DNA from: an uncultured Flammeovirgaceae bacterium
GTDB taxonomy: Bacteria; Bacteroidota; Bacteroidia; Cytophagales; MED-G16
Assembly: GCA_913052485.1 (NCBI GenBank)
Contig: CAJXDN010000005.1
Span: 1 to 64,000 of the forward strand
Reading direction: 5' to 3'
Length of the DNA: 64,000 bases
Shown here: positions 36,421-45,897 of the stretch, piece after piece
Position numbering within the stretch: position 1 is the first letter of the stretch
Layout: every line of letters begins with the position of its first letter
The notes under the pieces: generated by a model
What the model was told of the DNA's origin: nothing
The model's database searches: none
Seen by the model: the letters and a program-made list of their open reading frames with translations, nothing else
Translations under genes and position numbers: made by a program

Positions 36421-37026
36421 CTACTGTCTCTGTAATGTTTGAACATACTTAACTATTTTCCATCTATCCTCGATTGAAATTTGAGATCCATGACCCCACA
36501 TTCTACCCTTTCCATGAGTAATAACATGGAAAATGTGACCTTCAGGCTTATCCTTCACTGCTCTAGAGTTATAGGCTGTTACACCTTTATATACCTTACC
36601 AACAGATCCGTCACCCATTCCCTTTTCGCCATGACAATGAACACAATATCTATCATAAAGTACTTTGGCTTCTTTTAATACATCTTCAGAATCTTCGATA
36701 GGACTTTTAACAGATGCAGAAAGTTCTAAACTATCCTTTGGTAACCTATAAGGTAATGATGAACCTCTTCTTACTGTATTTTCAACAGGTTCTCTCATAG
36801 TCATACTATATGGATTGTAAGGATTTGAATTATAAAACTCACCATGACCATCATCAGGATTAGAGTCTAGCCAGCTTCCAATTTCCTCATCCTTCACTTG
36901 TGATAAAGGCTCATAAGGTACAGAATGATACATATTTGGTGCATATTCTACTCCTGGATCATCATTTTTTGCTGAACATGATATCAGAGTTATAATAATA
37001 AAAATATTAAATATTATTTTTCTCAT
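36421..37026 (-). CDS. actE: alternative complex III subunit ActE (monoheme cytochrome c lipoprotein)
   Basis: This 201-aa periplasmic cytochrome c is anchored as a lipoprotein (IITLISCSAK lipobox). The single heme site is YCVHCHGEKGMGDGSVG, and a distal Met is near GKGRMWGHG. It probably passes electrons from the ACIII core to the oxidase subunit II. It overlaps actD by ATGA. Domain and position match ActE of Bacteroidota complexes. Confidence 0.93.
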   Translation of the reverse strand: MRKIIFNIFIIITLISCSAKNDDPGVEYAPNMYHSVPYEPLSQVKDEEIGSWLDSNPDDGHGEFYNSNPYNPYSMTMREPVENTVRRGSSLPYRLPKDSLELSASVKSPIEDSEDVLKEAKVLYDRYCVHCHGEKGMGDGSVGKVYKGVTAYNSRAVKDKPEGHIFHVITHGKGRMWGHGSQISIEDRWKIVKYVQTLQRQ

Positions 37027-37556
37027 ACATCCATTACTTTAATACTAGTTTCAGAGGCTCCGTTTGATACTAGCAATTTCTTTAATTCAACCTCGTTCAT
37101 CTGATTCTTTTCAATTTCTATTGCCATAACATGCTTATTATCTGTTGATCTTAAATCAAATGTTTTTGGTATTCCCCATGGCTTCAAATCACTAATAACA
37201 AAAAATGTTCCAACCATACCAAAGGCTGAGAGTAAAACAGTCATCTCAAATGTCACTGGAATGAAGACTGGTAGAGGTAGAAAATCTTTACCACCAATTA
37301 TCATTGGCCAGTCGATTGTCATCATTCCGATCATCATCGTTAATGCCAGAGATAAACCAAGAAATCCAAAACAAAAAGCGGCAATAGATAACCTAGATCT
37401 CTTGTAACCTAGTTTATCCTCTATACCGTGAACAGGAAATGGGGAGTATACCTCATAAATGCTAACACCTTTTTCTCTAACTGATGATATAGCATTTAAG
37501 AGAACATCCTCGTCCTCATATATTCCAATCACAAACTTTGTTCCACTATCACTCAT
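37023..37556 (-). CDS. actD: alternative complex III subunit ActD (DUF3341)
   Basis: This 177-aa subunit has a cytoplasmic N-terminal domain (FVIGIYEDEDVLLNAI ... VYSPFPVHGIEDKLG) and two membrane helices, the standard DUF3341 arrangement. It is a structural part of ACIII. It lies between actC (3-base gap) and actE (4-base overlap). Confidence 0.94.
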   Translation of the reverse strand: MSDSGTKFVIGIYEDEDVLLNAISSVREKGVSIYEVYSPFPVHGIEDKLGYKRSRLSIAAFCFGFLGLSLALTMMIGMMTIDWPMIIGGKDFLPLPVFIPVTFEMTVLLSAFGMVGTFFVISDLKPWGIPKTFDLRSTDNKHVMAIEIEKNQMNEVELKKLLVSNGASETSIKVMDV

Positions 37557-37559
37557 ATT

Positions 37560-38930
37560 TTATTTTTTTTCTCCTGTATGTTTTAAAATACTTTTAACTT
37601 CCGCCATATTAATAACTGGAAAATATTTTGAGAATGCTAAAAATGCAGTAAAGAATAATCCAAAAGTAAAAAGATACATTCCGACATCATATATTGTAGG
37701 GTAAAACATAGCCCAACTCGATGGGAGAAAATCTCTATGTAAGGAAGTTACAATTATAACAAATCTCTCAAACCACATACCAATATTGACAATTATTGAT
37801 ATAATAAAAGTTGCTGCAATATTTGTTCTAATCTTTTTAAACCAGAATAGTTGTGGTGATATGACATTACAAGTCATCATTGACCAGTACGCCCACCAGT
37901 ATGGTCCAGTAACTCTATTATAAAACGCATACTGTTCGTATTCAACACCAGAGTACCATGCCATGAAGAGCTCGGTTAGATATGCAATACCTACAATTGA
38001 ACCGGTTACAATTATCACTATATTCATCAACTCTAAATGCTTAATGGTAATATAATCTTCTAGATTATAAACTCTCCTAGTTATAATTAGTAAGGTCAAA
38101 ACCATTGCAAAACCAGAAAAAATTGCACCGGCTACAAAATAAGGTGGAAAAATTGTTGTATGCCAACCTGGTATAACAGAAGTTGCAAAATCCATTGAAA
38201 CAATGGTGTGGACAGACAGTACCAAAGGTGTAGCAAGTCCAGCAAGAACTAAAGATACCGTTTCATACCTTGACCACGTTTTAGCTGCACCATCCCACCC
38301 AAAACTTAAAACACCATAAATAAATGCTGAAATTTTTCTTCCTGCCCTTTTTGCCCTATCTCTAATTGTAGCAAAATCTGGAATTAATCCAATGTACCAA
38401 AAGACAAGGGAAACAGAAAAGTATGTAGTTATCGCAAAAACATCCCAAAGTAAAGGACTTGCAAAATTTACCCACAATGAACCATAAGTATTAGGTAGAG
38501 GTAGAACCCAGATTAACCCAATCCACAATCTACCCATATGTAATAAAGGGAACATCGCTGCACATATAACAGCAAAAATTGTCATAGCTTCTGCTGATCT
38601 ATTAATAGCCATCCTCCACCTCTGTCTAAATAATAAGAGAATTGCAGAAATCAGTGTTCCGGCATGTCCAATTCCTACCCACCAAACAAAGTTTGTTATA
38701 TCCCAAGCCCACATTACTGTTTTGTTGAGACCCCACATTCCGATTCCGTCCCAAAGAGTTCTATATACTGCATATGCTCCTACAACGAGAGTTATATTAG
38801 AAATAATCATGGCTGCATACCACATTAGTGACGGTTTTCCTTCGACTCTTTTACATATGTCTTCAGAAACATCTTTAAGTGTCTTTCCCCCAGTAATTAA
38901 CGGCTTTCTTAACTTTGATTCTACATGCAT
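37560..38930 (-). CDS. actC: alternative complex III subunit ActC (NrfD/PsrC-like)
   Basis: This 456-aa membrane subunit with about ten helices forms the quinol-binding site of ACIII next to ActB. Markers are [70 protein letters not shown] (periplasmic quinol-site loop) and YSGVEYEQY. Start ATG lies 3 bases after the actB stop. Size and motifs match the family. Confidence 0.95.
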   Translation of the reverse strand: MHVESKLRKPLITGGKTLKDVSEDICKRVEGKPSLMWYAAMIISNITLVVGAYAVYRTLWDGIGMWGLNKTVMWAWDITNFVWWVGIGHAGTLISAILLLFRQRWRMAINRSAEAMTIFAVICAAMFPLLHMGRLWIGLIWVLPLPNTYGSLWVNFASPLLWDVFAITTYFSVSLVFWYIGLIPDFATIRDRAKRAGRKISAFIYGVLSFGWDGAAKTWSRYETVSLVLAGLATPLVLSVHTIVSMDFATSVIPGWHTTIFPPYFVAGAIFSGFAMVLTLLIITRRVYNLEDYITIKHLELMNIVIIVTGSIVGIAYLTELFMAWYSGVEYEQYAFYNRVTGPYWWAYWSMMTCNVISPQLFWFKKIRTNIAATFIISIIVNIGMWFERFVIIVTSLHRDFLPSSWAMFYPTIYDVGMYLFTFGLFFTAFLAFSKYFPVINMAEVKSILKHTGEKK

Positions 38931-38933
38931 TTT

Positions 38934-41900
38934 CTAAACATTATTTTTATTTCTTACTTTTCTTAAGTACCATACATTAGGGCTGACTCTAATTTCATCA
39001 AGAACTGCATAAGCTCTCTCTTCTTTCAGCTTTAAAGTTGCCTTATCAATTTTCTCAACTTGTAACTTTTTCCTTATTTTACTATTTACATCATTTACAT
39101 CTCCAAAGGTAATTGCATTGGTAGAGCAAGCAGTTCCACATGCCATCTTTACGTCACCGTCTCTTAGTCTTCTTTTCTCGGATTTAGCTAGTAATTTTCC
39201 TTCTTGAATTTTCTGAACGCAGAAAGAACATTTTTCCATGACTCCTCTTGATCTCACAGTTACATCTGGATTTAAAACCATCTTTCCTAGATCATTATTC
39301 ATTGCAATATTTTTATCGAACTGTGCATTATCGTGATACTTAAACCAGTTAAACCTTCTTACCTTATAAGGACAGTTGTTAGCACAATATCTTGTTCCTA
39401 TACAACGATTATATGTCATCTGATTTAAACCCTCAGAGCTGTGAGTAGTGGCAGCAACAGGACAAACTGTCTCACATGGGGCATTATTACAATGCTGGCA
39501 CATCATAGGTTGAAACGTAACCTCTGGATTTTCTGCAGCTATCTCTAAACCCTGCAAATCATCAACATCCGCATCACTTGAGTAATATCTATCTATTCTA
39601 AGCCAGGCCATCTCCCTCCTATTTAATACCTCCTCTTTCCCTACAACAGGTATATTATTTTCAACTTGACAAGCTATGACACAACTCCCACATCCAGTGC
39701 ATGCATTCAAATCAATAGACATAACCCAATGATGATTTTTATATTCATGTCCATTCCATAAAGTGACCTCCTCTGGCTTTTTCTTACCTTTACTAGTGGC
39801 AACTTTAAATTGATATTTACCAGCACTAGGATTTTTCTTATATTCTTCAAGAGTTGTCTCCTGGATAACACTTTCTCTAGCCATTATAGTCTCATGAGTT
39901 TGAGTTTGAGCGATTCTGTAAGTCTTTCCAGAATTAGAAAGTTTTACTTTACTGATAGTAAGATTTTGGGTTGAACTTTTGGAGCTTAATAAACTGTAGG
40001 CATCAAATCCTACATTATCACCAACTGGGCCCGCTAAGATTCTCCCATAACCAAGAGCTAATCCTACAGTTCCCTCTGCTTGGCCAGGCTGTATTATAGC
40101 AGGAATATCATGACTTGATCCGTCTAATGTGAGCGTCAAAATATTGGTAGACATGGTGCCAGCATCAGTTTGGATATTAAGCTTGTTTGCATCTTTTGGG
40201 TTTACTGATATATAATTATCCCAGCAAACTTTAGAGATAGGGTCTGGCATTTCCTGTAGCCATGGATTATTTGCTTGAATACCATCAGAAACGGTAAGAT
40301 TTTGATAAATATTTAACTCGAATTCATTACTAGAAGTCTCAATACTATCAATCAGAGAATTTATATCTGTATTAATATTTTTTAGAAACTTATTCGGATT
40401 TGGTAATGGATTTTCATTTTTATTTTTTTCGGGTATAAATTCAGCAACACCATCGTATAATAATTTATCCCAAAAAATTTGAAAAGGTTCATCCGAATTA
40501 GATAATTTTTGTTTATTCCTCCAATTATTTTTGATGAAATTAAAATAACTAATTTTTTGATCTGACCAAATGAGAAAATTATCTTGATGCTGACGTGTAT
40601 CAAAAATTCTGTTAATTGTTGGCTGAGCGAAACTAAAAGAATTTTCTACAGGCTCGTGATCATTCCAAGATTCCAGAAAATGAGAGTCGGGGGCAATGAC
40701 ATCACATAATATTGAAGTCTCATCGATCCTATCTGATGTAGATATTTTTAAAGATACACTATCCAACTGATCCTTTAGTTTTGAAATTTTAAAATTATCA
40801 TAGACTGGATTACAATTTAGAAATATTAAGGTTGAGATATCTCCTTGTAATATGTCAGACTCAAATTGATTAAATATTTTATCATCACCATTTCTTATAT
40901 TGTAGGAGTTATTAACATTTATTGTCTTTCCATAATTACCAAGTTGTTCGTTTATTAAATTAACAAGGAGTTGAACAGACTTATTATTTGAGTCAGAAAC
41001 TATTAATGATCTCCCAATATTTTCTACTAAATCATCAGCAACTTTTTCAAGTATATCTAGATTGATTAAACTCTTTTTAGAACTATCATATTTTATTATT
41101 GGTGGCTTGTATTTAGCGAAAACATTTTTTCCAATTTTTGATGATAATATATTCCACAACTCACTAAGATAAATTGGATAGAGAGATGACTTAGTTGGAA
41201 TTCTATTATCGGAATTTGCTCCCGTTAACGACAGATTTGGCTCGAAGGTATATAGTCTAGACATTTCCCTATTATCTCTATGTACAACTCTTCTCTCTGT
41301 AAACTGTTTATTAAATAGATTATGATTAAAAGAACCGCCTAAAAAGTCATAACCAAAACTCACTACAACATCAGCCTTAGAAAAATCATAAGAAGGTAAT
41401 TTTCTTTTTCCGTAATGCTCAAAATTTGCATCTAACATTCCATTATATGATATGTTATCATATTGGATATGTACTGCATTATGCTTCTCACAAAACAATT
41501 TAATTACATCATGAGTTGACGGACTATTAATAGAGTGGCTTACTATATATTTTTTTCTACTTGTTTCAGATGATAATTTTCTCTTAACGTACTTATCAAG
41601 CTCAGACCAAGTTGTTTCTTTGTTATCTAACATTGGAGAAACTAATCTTTGCTTGTCATACAACGATAATACAGAGGATTCAACCTGAGATGATGTACAA
41701 CCTACACTTACTTTAGAAAACTTGTTCCCATCAATTTTGATTGGACGCCCCTCTCTTGTTTTTACAACAACACTACAATAATCACTTCCCATTGTGTAGG
41801 TAGATGCATAGTAGTTTGCAAGTGAAGGATCTAAGTCTACAGGTTTATCTACATGAGGGATGGCATATTTTACCGGCGCCTCACAGGCGACAGTTGAAAC

Positions 41901-42068
41901 AGCAGCAATTCCAAACCCCATCATCTTCAAAAAGTCTCTTCTGGAGTTATTAGAAGATCCTTTTATTGGTAAAAATTCAGGGAATTCGTTTTGGGCATTC
42001 TTTACGAATGAAGGATCATTCTTCAACTGCTCTATCCCCTTCCAATAAGTCTTGTTACCCTTACTCAT
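38934..42068 (-). CDS. actB: alternative complex III subunit ActB (molybdopterin-like plus Fe-S)
   Basis: ActB is the large electron-transfer subunit. The N-terminal half is a molybdopterin oxidoreductase-like domain that in ACIII carries no Mo cofactor. The C-terminal half has four ferredoxin-like Cys clusters: CTGCGSCVIAC, CQHCNNAPCETVCP, CIGTRYCANNCP and CSFCVQ plus CGTAC. The variant Tat signal SRRDFLKMMGFGIAAVSTVAC lies about 45-50 residues in. The ORF track begins at 42092, but the ATG at 42068 (MSKGNKTYWKG) fits family N-termini and sits 2 bases after actA, giving 1044 aa. Electrons flow from quinol through this subunit to ActA and ActE. Confidence 0.94.
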   Translation of the reverse strand: MSKGNKTYWKGIEQLKNDPSFVKNAQNEFPEFLPIKGSSNNSRRDFLKMMGFGIAAVSTVACEAPVKYAIPHVDKPVDLDPSLANYYASTYTMGSDYCSVVVKTREGRPIKIDGNKFSKVSVGCTSSQVESSVLSLYDKQRLVSPMLDNKETTWSELDKYVKRKLSSETSRKKYIVSHSINSPSTHDVIKLFCEKHNAVHIQYDNISYNGMLDANFEHYGKRKLPSYDFSKADVVVSFGYDFLGGSFNHNLFNKQFTERRVVHRDNREMSRLYTFEPNLSLTGANSDNRIPTKSSLYPIYLSELWNILSSKIGKNVFAKYKPPIIKYDSSKKSLINLDILEKVADDLVENIGRSLIVSDSNNKSVQLLVNLINEQLGNYGKTINVNNSYNIRNGDDKIFNQFESDILQGDISTLIFLNCNPVYDNFKISKLKDQLDSVSLKISTSDRIDETSILCDVIAPDSHFLESWNDHEPVENSFSFAQPTINRIFDTRQHQDNFLIWSDQKISYFNFIKNNWRNKQKLSNSDEPFQIFWDKLLYDGVAEFIPEKNKNENPLPNPNKFLKNINTDINSLIDSIETSSNEFELNIYQNLTVSDGIQANNPWLQEMPDPISKVCWDNYISVNPKDANKLNIQTDAGTMSTNILTLTLDGSSHDIPAIIQPGQAEGTVGLALGYGRILAGPVGDNVGFDAYSLLSSKSSTQNLTISKVKLSNSGKTYRIAQTQTHETIMARESVIQETTLEEYKKNPSAGKYQFKVATSKGKKKPEEVTLWNGHEYKNHHWVMSIDLNACTGCGSCVIACQVENNIPVVGKEEVLNRREMAWLRIDRYYSSDADVDDLQGLEIAAENPEVTFQPMMCQHCNNAPCETVCPVAATTHSSEGLNQMTYNRCIGTRYCANNCPYKVRRFNWFKYHDNAQFDKNIAMNNDLGKMVLNPDVTVRSRGVMEKCSFCVQKIQEGKLLAKSEKRRLRDGDVKMACGTACSTNAITFGDVNDVNSKIRKKLQVEKIDKATLKLKEERAYAVLDEIRVSPNVWYLRKVRNKNNV

Positions 42069-42070
42069 AA

Positions 42071-43354
42071 TTAATAATGACATTTTGAACATTCGAGCCC
42101 TCCAATGTCTTCAACTTTCATTGGTTTCTTAGAAGAACTGTTATGTAATTCTACAAGTTTTTTATAATAATCATTTCCCTTAGCGTTAACTTCTGTTTCT
42201 CTGTGACAGTTTATACACCATCCCATTGTCAACTCTGAGTATTGATACACAACATCCATCTCCTCAATTGGGCCATGGCAGGTTGCACATTCAATTCCTC
42301 CAACAGCTACATGTTGCTTGTGGTTAAAGTAGGCCAGATCAGGTAAGTTGTGAACTCTAACCCACTCTATTGGCCTATTTTCTTCGTATGCAGTTAATAT
42401 CTTCTGTATCTCAGGTTTGTCTGTATTTATGACTCCGTGACAATTCATACAAATATTAACTGAAGGAATATTTGCTGATTTAGAAATGTTAACTCCTGTA
42501 TGGCAGTAATTACAATCAATTTCATACTGACCAGCATGTATTTTATGTGAGAAAGCTATTGGCTGAGTTGGCTGGTAGTTTTGCTGAATCCCTATTGTGT
42601 ACAAACCATCAATACACGACTTAACAAAAACTGCAATAAATATAAAAGATGTAATACCAACAAATTTGTTACTCTTTATAAATTTCTTAATATTAAATTG
42701 GCTCTTGACCACCTCAAGGTCTTCTTCATCTAGTAACTTACCTTTAGATTGGTTGTCTTTAAGAAGAACATACTTCTTTGATAAGTTTGTGAATCTAAAT
42801 AAGACAAATATTATTATCAGTAGCAGGATCAAATTCAACCCCAGAGAAATGTAAAGATTATCAGATGAAACCGATGAAACTTCTCCACCCTCTAGTCCTT
42901 GATTAGCATCGGCGACAACAACCTGGATCTCTCTTGAAGACTCATCTTTAATGTATGTTAGAATTGCATTAAGTTCTTCATCTGAAAAATCAAATGATGT
43001 CATCAGAGTTTTATTGTACTCGTTATATAAATTTACTGCATATTCATCTCCACTTTTTATAACTTTTTGAGAGTTCTTTATGAATGCATAAATCCATTCC
43101 TCAGTTTGCCTCTCATGGACATCCTTCAGGGCTGGGCCGATTACTACTTCATTGATAGCATGACATACTGTGCAGTTACCTTTAAATAAATTTTCACCAT
43201 TCTTTACGACTGATGGATCGTACTCCTGTGACTCCTCATCTTGGGCGATAATTTGATACGGAATTGAAAGTAAAATGGACAGGAGAATAAGTCCAAAAAA
43301 TTGGGAAAAAGGAACTCCAAAATGCACTAATAGTTTAGTCGGTTTTGTTTGCAT
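42071..43354 (-). CDS. actA: alternative complex III subunit ActA (multiheme cytochrome c)
   Basis: This 427-aa cytochrome has six CxxCH motifs: CTVCH in an N-terminal monoheme domain (about residues 45-140), then CNYCH, CMNCH, CATCH, CINCH and CSKCH in a pentaheme domain after a membrane helix. The N-terminal monoheme fusion is the Bacteroidota form of ActA. It is the first gene of the act operon, 27 bases downstream of a near-perfect promoter. All heme sites look intact. Confidence 0.95.
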   Translation of the reverse strand: MQTKPTKLLVHFGVPFSQFFGLILLSILLSIPYQIIAQDEESQEYDPSVVKNGENLFKGNCTVCHAINEVVIGPALKDVHERQTEEWIYAFIKNSQKVIKSGDEYAVNLYNEYNKTLMTSFDFSDEELNAILTYIKDESSREIQVVVADANQGLEGGEVSSVSSDNLYISLGLNLILLLIIIFVLFRFTNLSKKYVLLKDNQSKGKLLDEEDLEVVKSQFNIKKFIKSNKFVGITSFIFIAVFVKSCIDGLYTIGIQQNYQPTQPIAFSHKIHAGQYEIDCNYCHTGVNISKSANIPSVNICMNCHGVINTDKPEIQKILTAYEENRPIEWVRVHNLPDLAYFNHKQHVAVGGIECATCHGPIEEMDVVYQYSELTMGWCINCHRETEVNAKGNDYYKKLVELHNSSSKKPMKVEDIGGLECSKCHY

Positions 43355-43380
43355 TTAAGCACTAGTTTTTAAAACTAAAA

Positions 43381-43411
43381 CAAATGTAACAACCGAAAAA
43401 TTAAGTTCAAA
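43381..43411 (-). promoter_or_regulatory. promoter of the ACIII-oxidase operon
   Basis: Reading the reverse strand, TTTG (43408-43411) is followed by exactly 19 bases and then TACATTTG (43381-43388), an exact match to the Bacteroidota TTTG-N19-TAnnTTTG consensus. The actA start lies 26 bases further on. This is the best promoter in the window, in front of the 16-kb respiratory cluster. Confidence 0.75.
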
Positions 43412-43433
43412 AAATTATTTTAATATGTTTTAA

Positions 43434-43450
43434 TTTAGAATTGTTCTAAA
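43434..43450 (-). terminator. weak AT-rich hairpin after fadD
   Basis: A perfect 7-bp inverted repeat (TTTAGAA / TTCTAAA, 3-base loop) lies between the fadD stop and the actA promoter. It has one G-C pair and no long T tract, so a terminator role is only possible. Confidence 0.25.
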
Positions 43451-43456
43451 TAAAAA

Positions 43457-45136
43457 CTAATAAGAATTTACCTCTAAATCTTTCTCTTTTATTATCCTTC
43501 TAAGAATTTTACCAACATTAGATTTAGGCAATTCATCAGTAAAACTTATATGTTTGGGACACTTGTAGTTCGTGAGTTTTTCTTTACAAAAAGATTTTAT
43601 TTCATCTTCTGTCAAGGAGTTATCTTTTTTGACTATTACGGCTTTTACAGCCTCTGTGGTTTTTTTATCTGGAACTCCGATAACACCAACTTCCAAAACT
43701 TTTGGATGCGACGAAATTACATGTTCAACCTCGTTCGGAAATACATTAAATCCGGAGACTAAAACCATCTCTTTTTTTCTATCTACAATTTTTATAAATC
43801 CATCATTATCAATAACTCCAATATCACCAGTGTATAACCACCCATCTTTAATGATTTCATCAGTGTCGCTTTTTCTTTTCCAGTACCCTTCCATTACCTG
43901 AGGACCATGGACACAAATTTCTCCTCTATCGCCCTTTGGTACCTCTTTATTTTTATCATCAACAAATTTTATGTCAGTGTTCGGTAATGGCAAACCAATA
44001 GTACCAATTTTATTTGTTCCATCGAGAGGATTTATTGTTACAACTGGAGATGTTTCAGTTAACCCATAACCCTCAACTAACGGGCAACCCGTTACAGATT
44101 TCCACTTGTTTGCTACAATATCTTGAACTGCCATCCCTCCTCCAAATGCAACTTTAAGTTTTGAGAAATCTAGTTTATGAAAATTAGTATTATTTAGAAG
44201 TCCATTAAACAAAGTGTTAACACCTGTAATTATTGAAAATTTATATTTTGATAACTCCTTAACAAATCCATCCATATCTCTTGGGTTTGTTATCAAAATA
44301 TTTCTTGCCCCGTATTTAAACATTACTAGGGCATTACAGACTAGGGCAAATATATGATACAAGGGAAGTGCTGTAATTACTATTTCTTTTCTCTCCTCAA
44401 GTAAAATATCCATCCATGCTGATACTTGAATTACATTTGAAATAACGTTTTTGTGAGATAACATAGCCCCCTTTGATACACCAGTGGTACCACCAGTATA
44501 TTGAAGAAATGCTATGTCATTTGGTTGAATTTCAACCTGATTATATTCATATTTTTTTCCTTTAGCTAAGGCGCTTTTGAACGTGTGGTGTGATTTTAAT
44601 GAATAGCTTGGGACCATCTTCTTAATATACTTTACAACAAAGTTTACAATGGTTCCTTTAACTGGTCCGAGCATATCTCCCATATCTGATACAATGACAT
44701 GCTCTATCTCTGTCTCATCAATTATCTTTTCAAGGTTATGTGCAAAGTTAGAAAGTATTAGAATTGCCTTACACCCTGAATCTTTAAACTGATGTTTCAT
44801 CTCATCGGGTGTATATAGCGGGTTTGTGTTTACAACAATAATACCAGACCTAATAGCTCCAAATAATGCTACTGGATATTGCAAAACGTTAGGTGATTGA
44901 ATTGCTATCCTATCACCTTTCTTTAAGTTAAGTTCATGAATTAAGAAGTTGGAGAAATGTTGAGTGAGTGTGTCTAACTCTTTATATGATATAGATTTAC
45001 CCATATTTTCAAATGCAATTTGATCTGAGTACTTATTAAAACCCTCATTGAATAGGTCAACAAAAGAACTGTAATTATTTAAACTTAATTTGTCATCAAC
45101 ACCAGCGGGATATTTTTTAGTCCAGAATTTTTTCAT
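43457..45136 (-). CDS. fadD: long-chain acyl-CoA synthetase
   Basis: This 559-aa AMP-dependent acyl-CoA ligase activates long-chain fatty acids. The P-loop is YTGGTTGVSKGAMLSH, the A5 motif is GYGLTETSPV, then YTGDIG, and the C-terminal lysine is in the SNVGKILRR motif. The N-terminus is complete. No other beta-oxidation gene is adjacent; the gene stands alone between the act operon and lrp. Its 5' leader holds a terminator-like hairpin, which may mean regulated read-through. Confidence 0.93.
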   Translation of the reverse strand: MKKFWTKKYPAGVDDKLSLNNYSSFVDLFNEGFNKYSDQIAFENMGKSISYKELDTLTQHFSNFLIHELNLKKGDRIAIQSPNVLQYPVALFGAIRSGIIVVNTNPLYTPDEMKHQFKDSGCKAILILSNFAHNLEKIIDETEIEHVIVSDMGDMLGPVKGTIVNFVVKYIKKMVPSYSLKSHHTFKSALAKGKKYEYNQVEIQPNDIAFLQYTGGTTGVSKGAMLSHKNVISNVIQVSAWMDILLEERKEIVITALPLYHIFALVCNALVMFKYGARNILITNPRDMDGFVKELSKYKFSIITGVNTLFNGLLNNTNFHKLDFSKLKVAFGGGMAVQDIVANKWKSVTGCPLVEGYGLTETSPVVTINPLDGTNKIGTIGLPLPNTDIKFVDDKNKEVPKGDRGEICVHGPQVMEGYWKRKSDTDEIIKDGWLYTGDIGVIDNDGFIKIVDRKKEMVLVSGFNVFPNEVEHVISSHPKVLEVGVIGVPDKKTTEAVKAVIVKKDNSLTEDEIKSFCKEKLTNYKCPKHISFTDELPKSNVGKILRRIIKEKDLEVNSY

Positions 45137-45174
45137 TTTAGAATTAGATTATTAGTTAATTTTTTAAATATATT

Positions 45175-45211
45175 AAAAAAAAAAAGAAAGGGGACATCAA
45201 AAGATATCCCC
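45175..45211 (-). terminator. terminator-like hairpin in fadD leader
   Basis: On the reverse strand GGGGATATC-TTTT-GATGTCCCC forms a 9-bp stem with one G-U pair. It is followed at once by TTTC and a run of 11 T, a textbook rho-independent terminator pointing toward fadD and ending about 40 bases before its ATG. On the + strand the stem has one mismatch and no T run, so it acts on the - strand only. It could be an attenuator, the end of a small RNA, or a block to antisense transcripts. Confidence 0.65.
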
Positions 45212-45368
45212 AGTAAACAACATTAACCCAAAAATGATATTTTAATTTAAATATTTATTAAAGAAAAGACTAACTAGATAAAATTATTTTCAGTGATATT
45301 AAGAATTTTTAAAAAAATTTCAATTAAATTATATTTAATTGTATTATTTACAATTTAAGAAACCAAAA

Positions 45369-45833
45369 ATGAAAACAAATTACCAAATTGATAACACAGA
45401 CCTTAAAATACTAAATATTTTATCAAAAAATGCTAAAATGCCATATACTGAGGTCGCAAAAAAAGTATATGTATCAGGTGGAACAGTCCACGTCAGAATG
45501 AGAAAATTAGAGAAAATGGGGATAGTAAGAGGAACCAAACTCGACATCGACTACAGTAAACTAGGTTATACAATATCCTGTTATATGGGAATATATTTAG
45601 AGAAAAGCTTTTTATATAAGGAAGCAGTACAGGCATTAAAAAATGTACCTGAAGTAGTTGAGATACATGCAATTACAGGCCAGTATACAATTTTCATCAA
45701 AATATTATGTAGAGACACCCCACATTTCAGAGAAATTTTAGATTCTAAAATTCATAAAGTCAAGGGTATCACGAGAACTGAATCTTTCCTATCAATAGAG
45801 GAAACATTAAAAGATGGTTTATCGTTACATTGA
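45369..45833 (+). CDS. Lrp/AsnC-family transcription regulator
   Basis: This 154-aa regulator has an N-terminal winged helix (DNTDLKILNILSKNAKMPYTEVAKKVYVSGGTVHVRMRKLEKMGI) and a C-terminal RAM/ACT-like effector domain (VVEIHAITGQYTIFIKILC). The ORF track begins at a TTG (45339), but the ATG at 45369 (MKTNYQIDNTDL) matches family N-termini. It senses an amino acid or related ligand in known relatives; ligand and targets here are unknown. It is 64 bases upstream of sufB and divergent from fadD, so either may be a target. Confidence 0.92.
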   Translation: MKTNYQIDNTDLKILNILSKNAKMPYTEVAKKVYVSGGTVHVRMRKLEKMGIVRGTKLDIDYSKLGYTISCYMGIYLEKSFLYKEAVQALKNVPEVVEIHAITGQYTIFIKILCRDTPHFREILDSKIHKVKGITRTESFLSIEETLKDGLSLH

Positions 45834-45874
45834 GCGTTTTAGGCTTTTCTTTTCATTAAAAGGAAAAACTATGC

Positions 45875-45882
45875 TAAATTTG
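45875..45882 (+). promoter_or_regulatory. -7 element of the suf operon
   Basis: TAAATTTG, a perfect TAnnTTTG, lies 15 bases before the sufB ATG. A weak -33 (TTTC) is about 20 bases upstream. The 14 bases AAATTTGTATGTAT also occur before mlaE (25758-25771), which supports a shared promoter shape. Confidence 0.5.
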
Positions 45883-45897
45883 TATGTATAAATCACC

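Noticed and set aside
43572-43901. 109-aa + strand ORF inside fadD
   Set aside because: Antisense shadow; two other frames are also open here because of AT-rich codon use.
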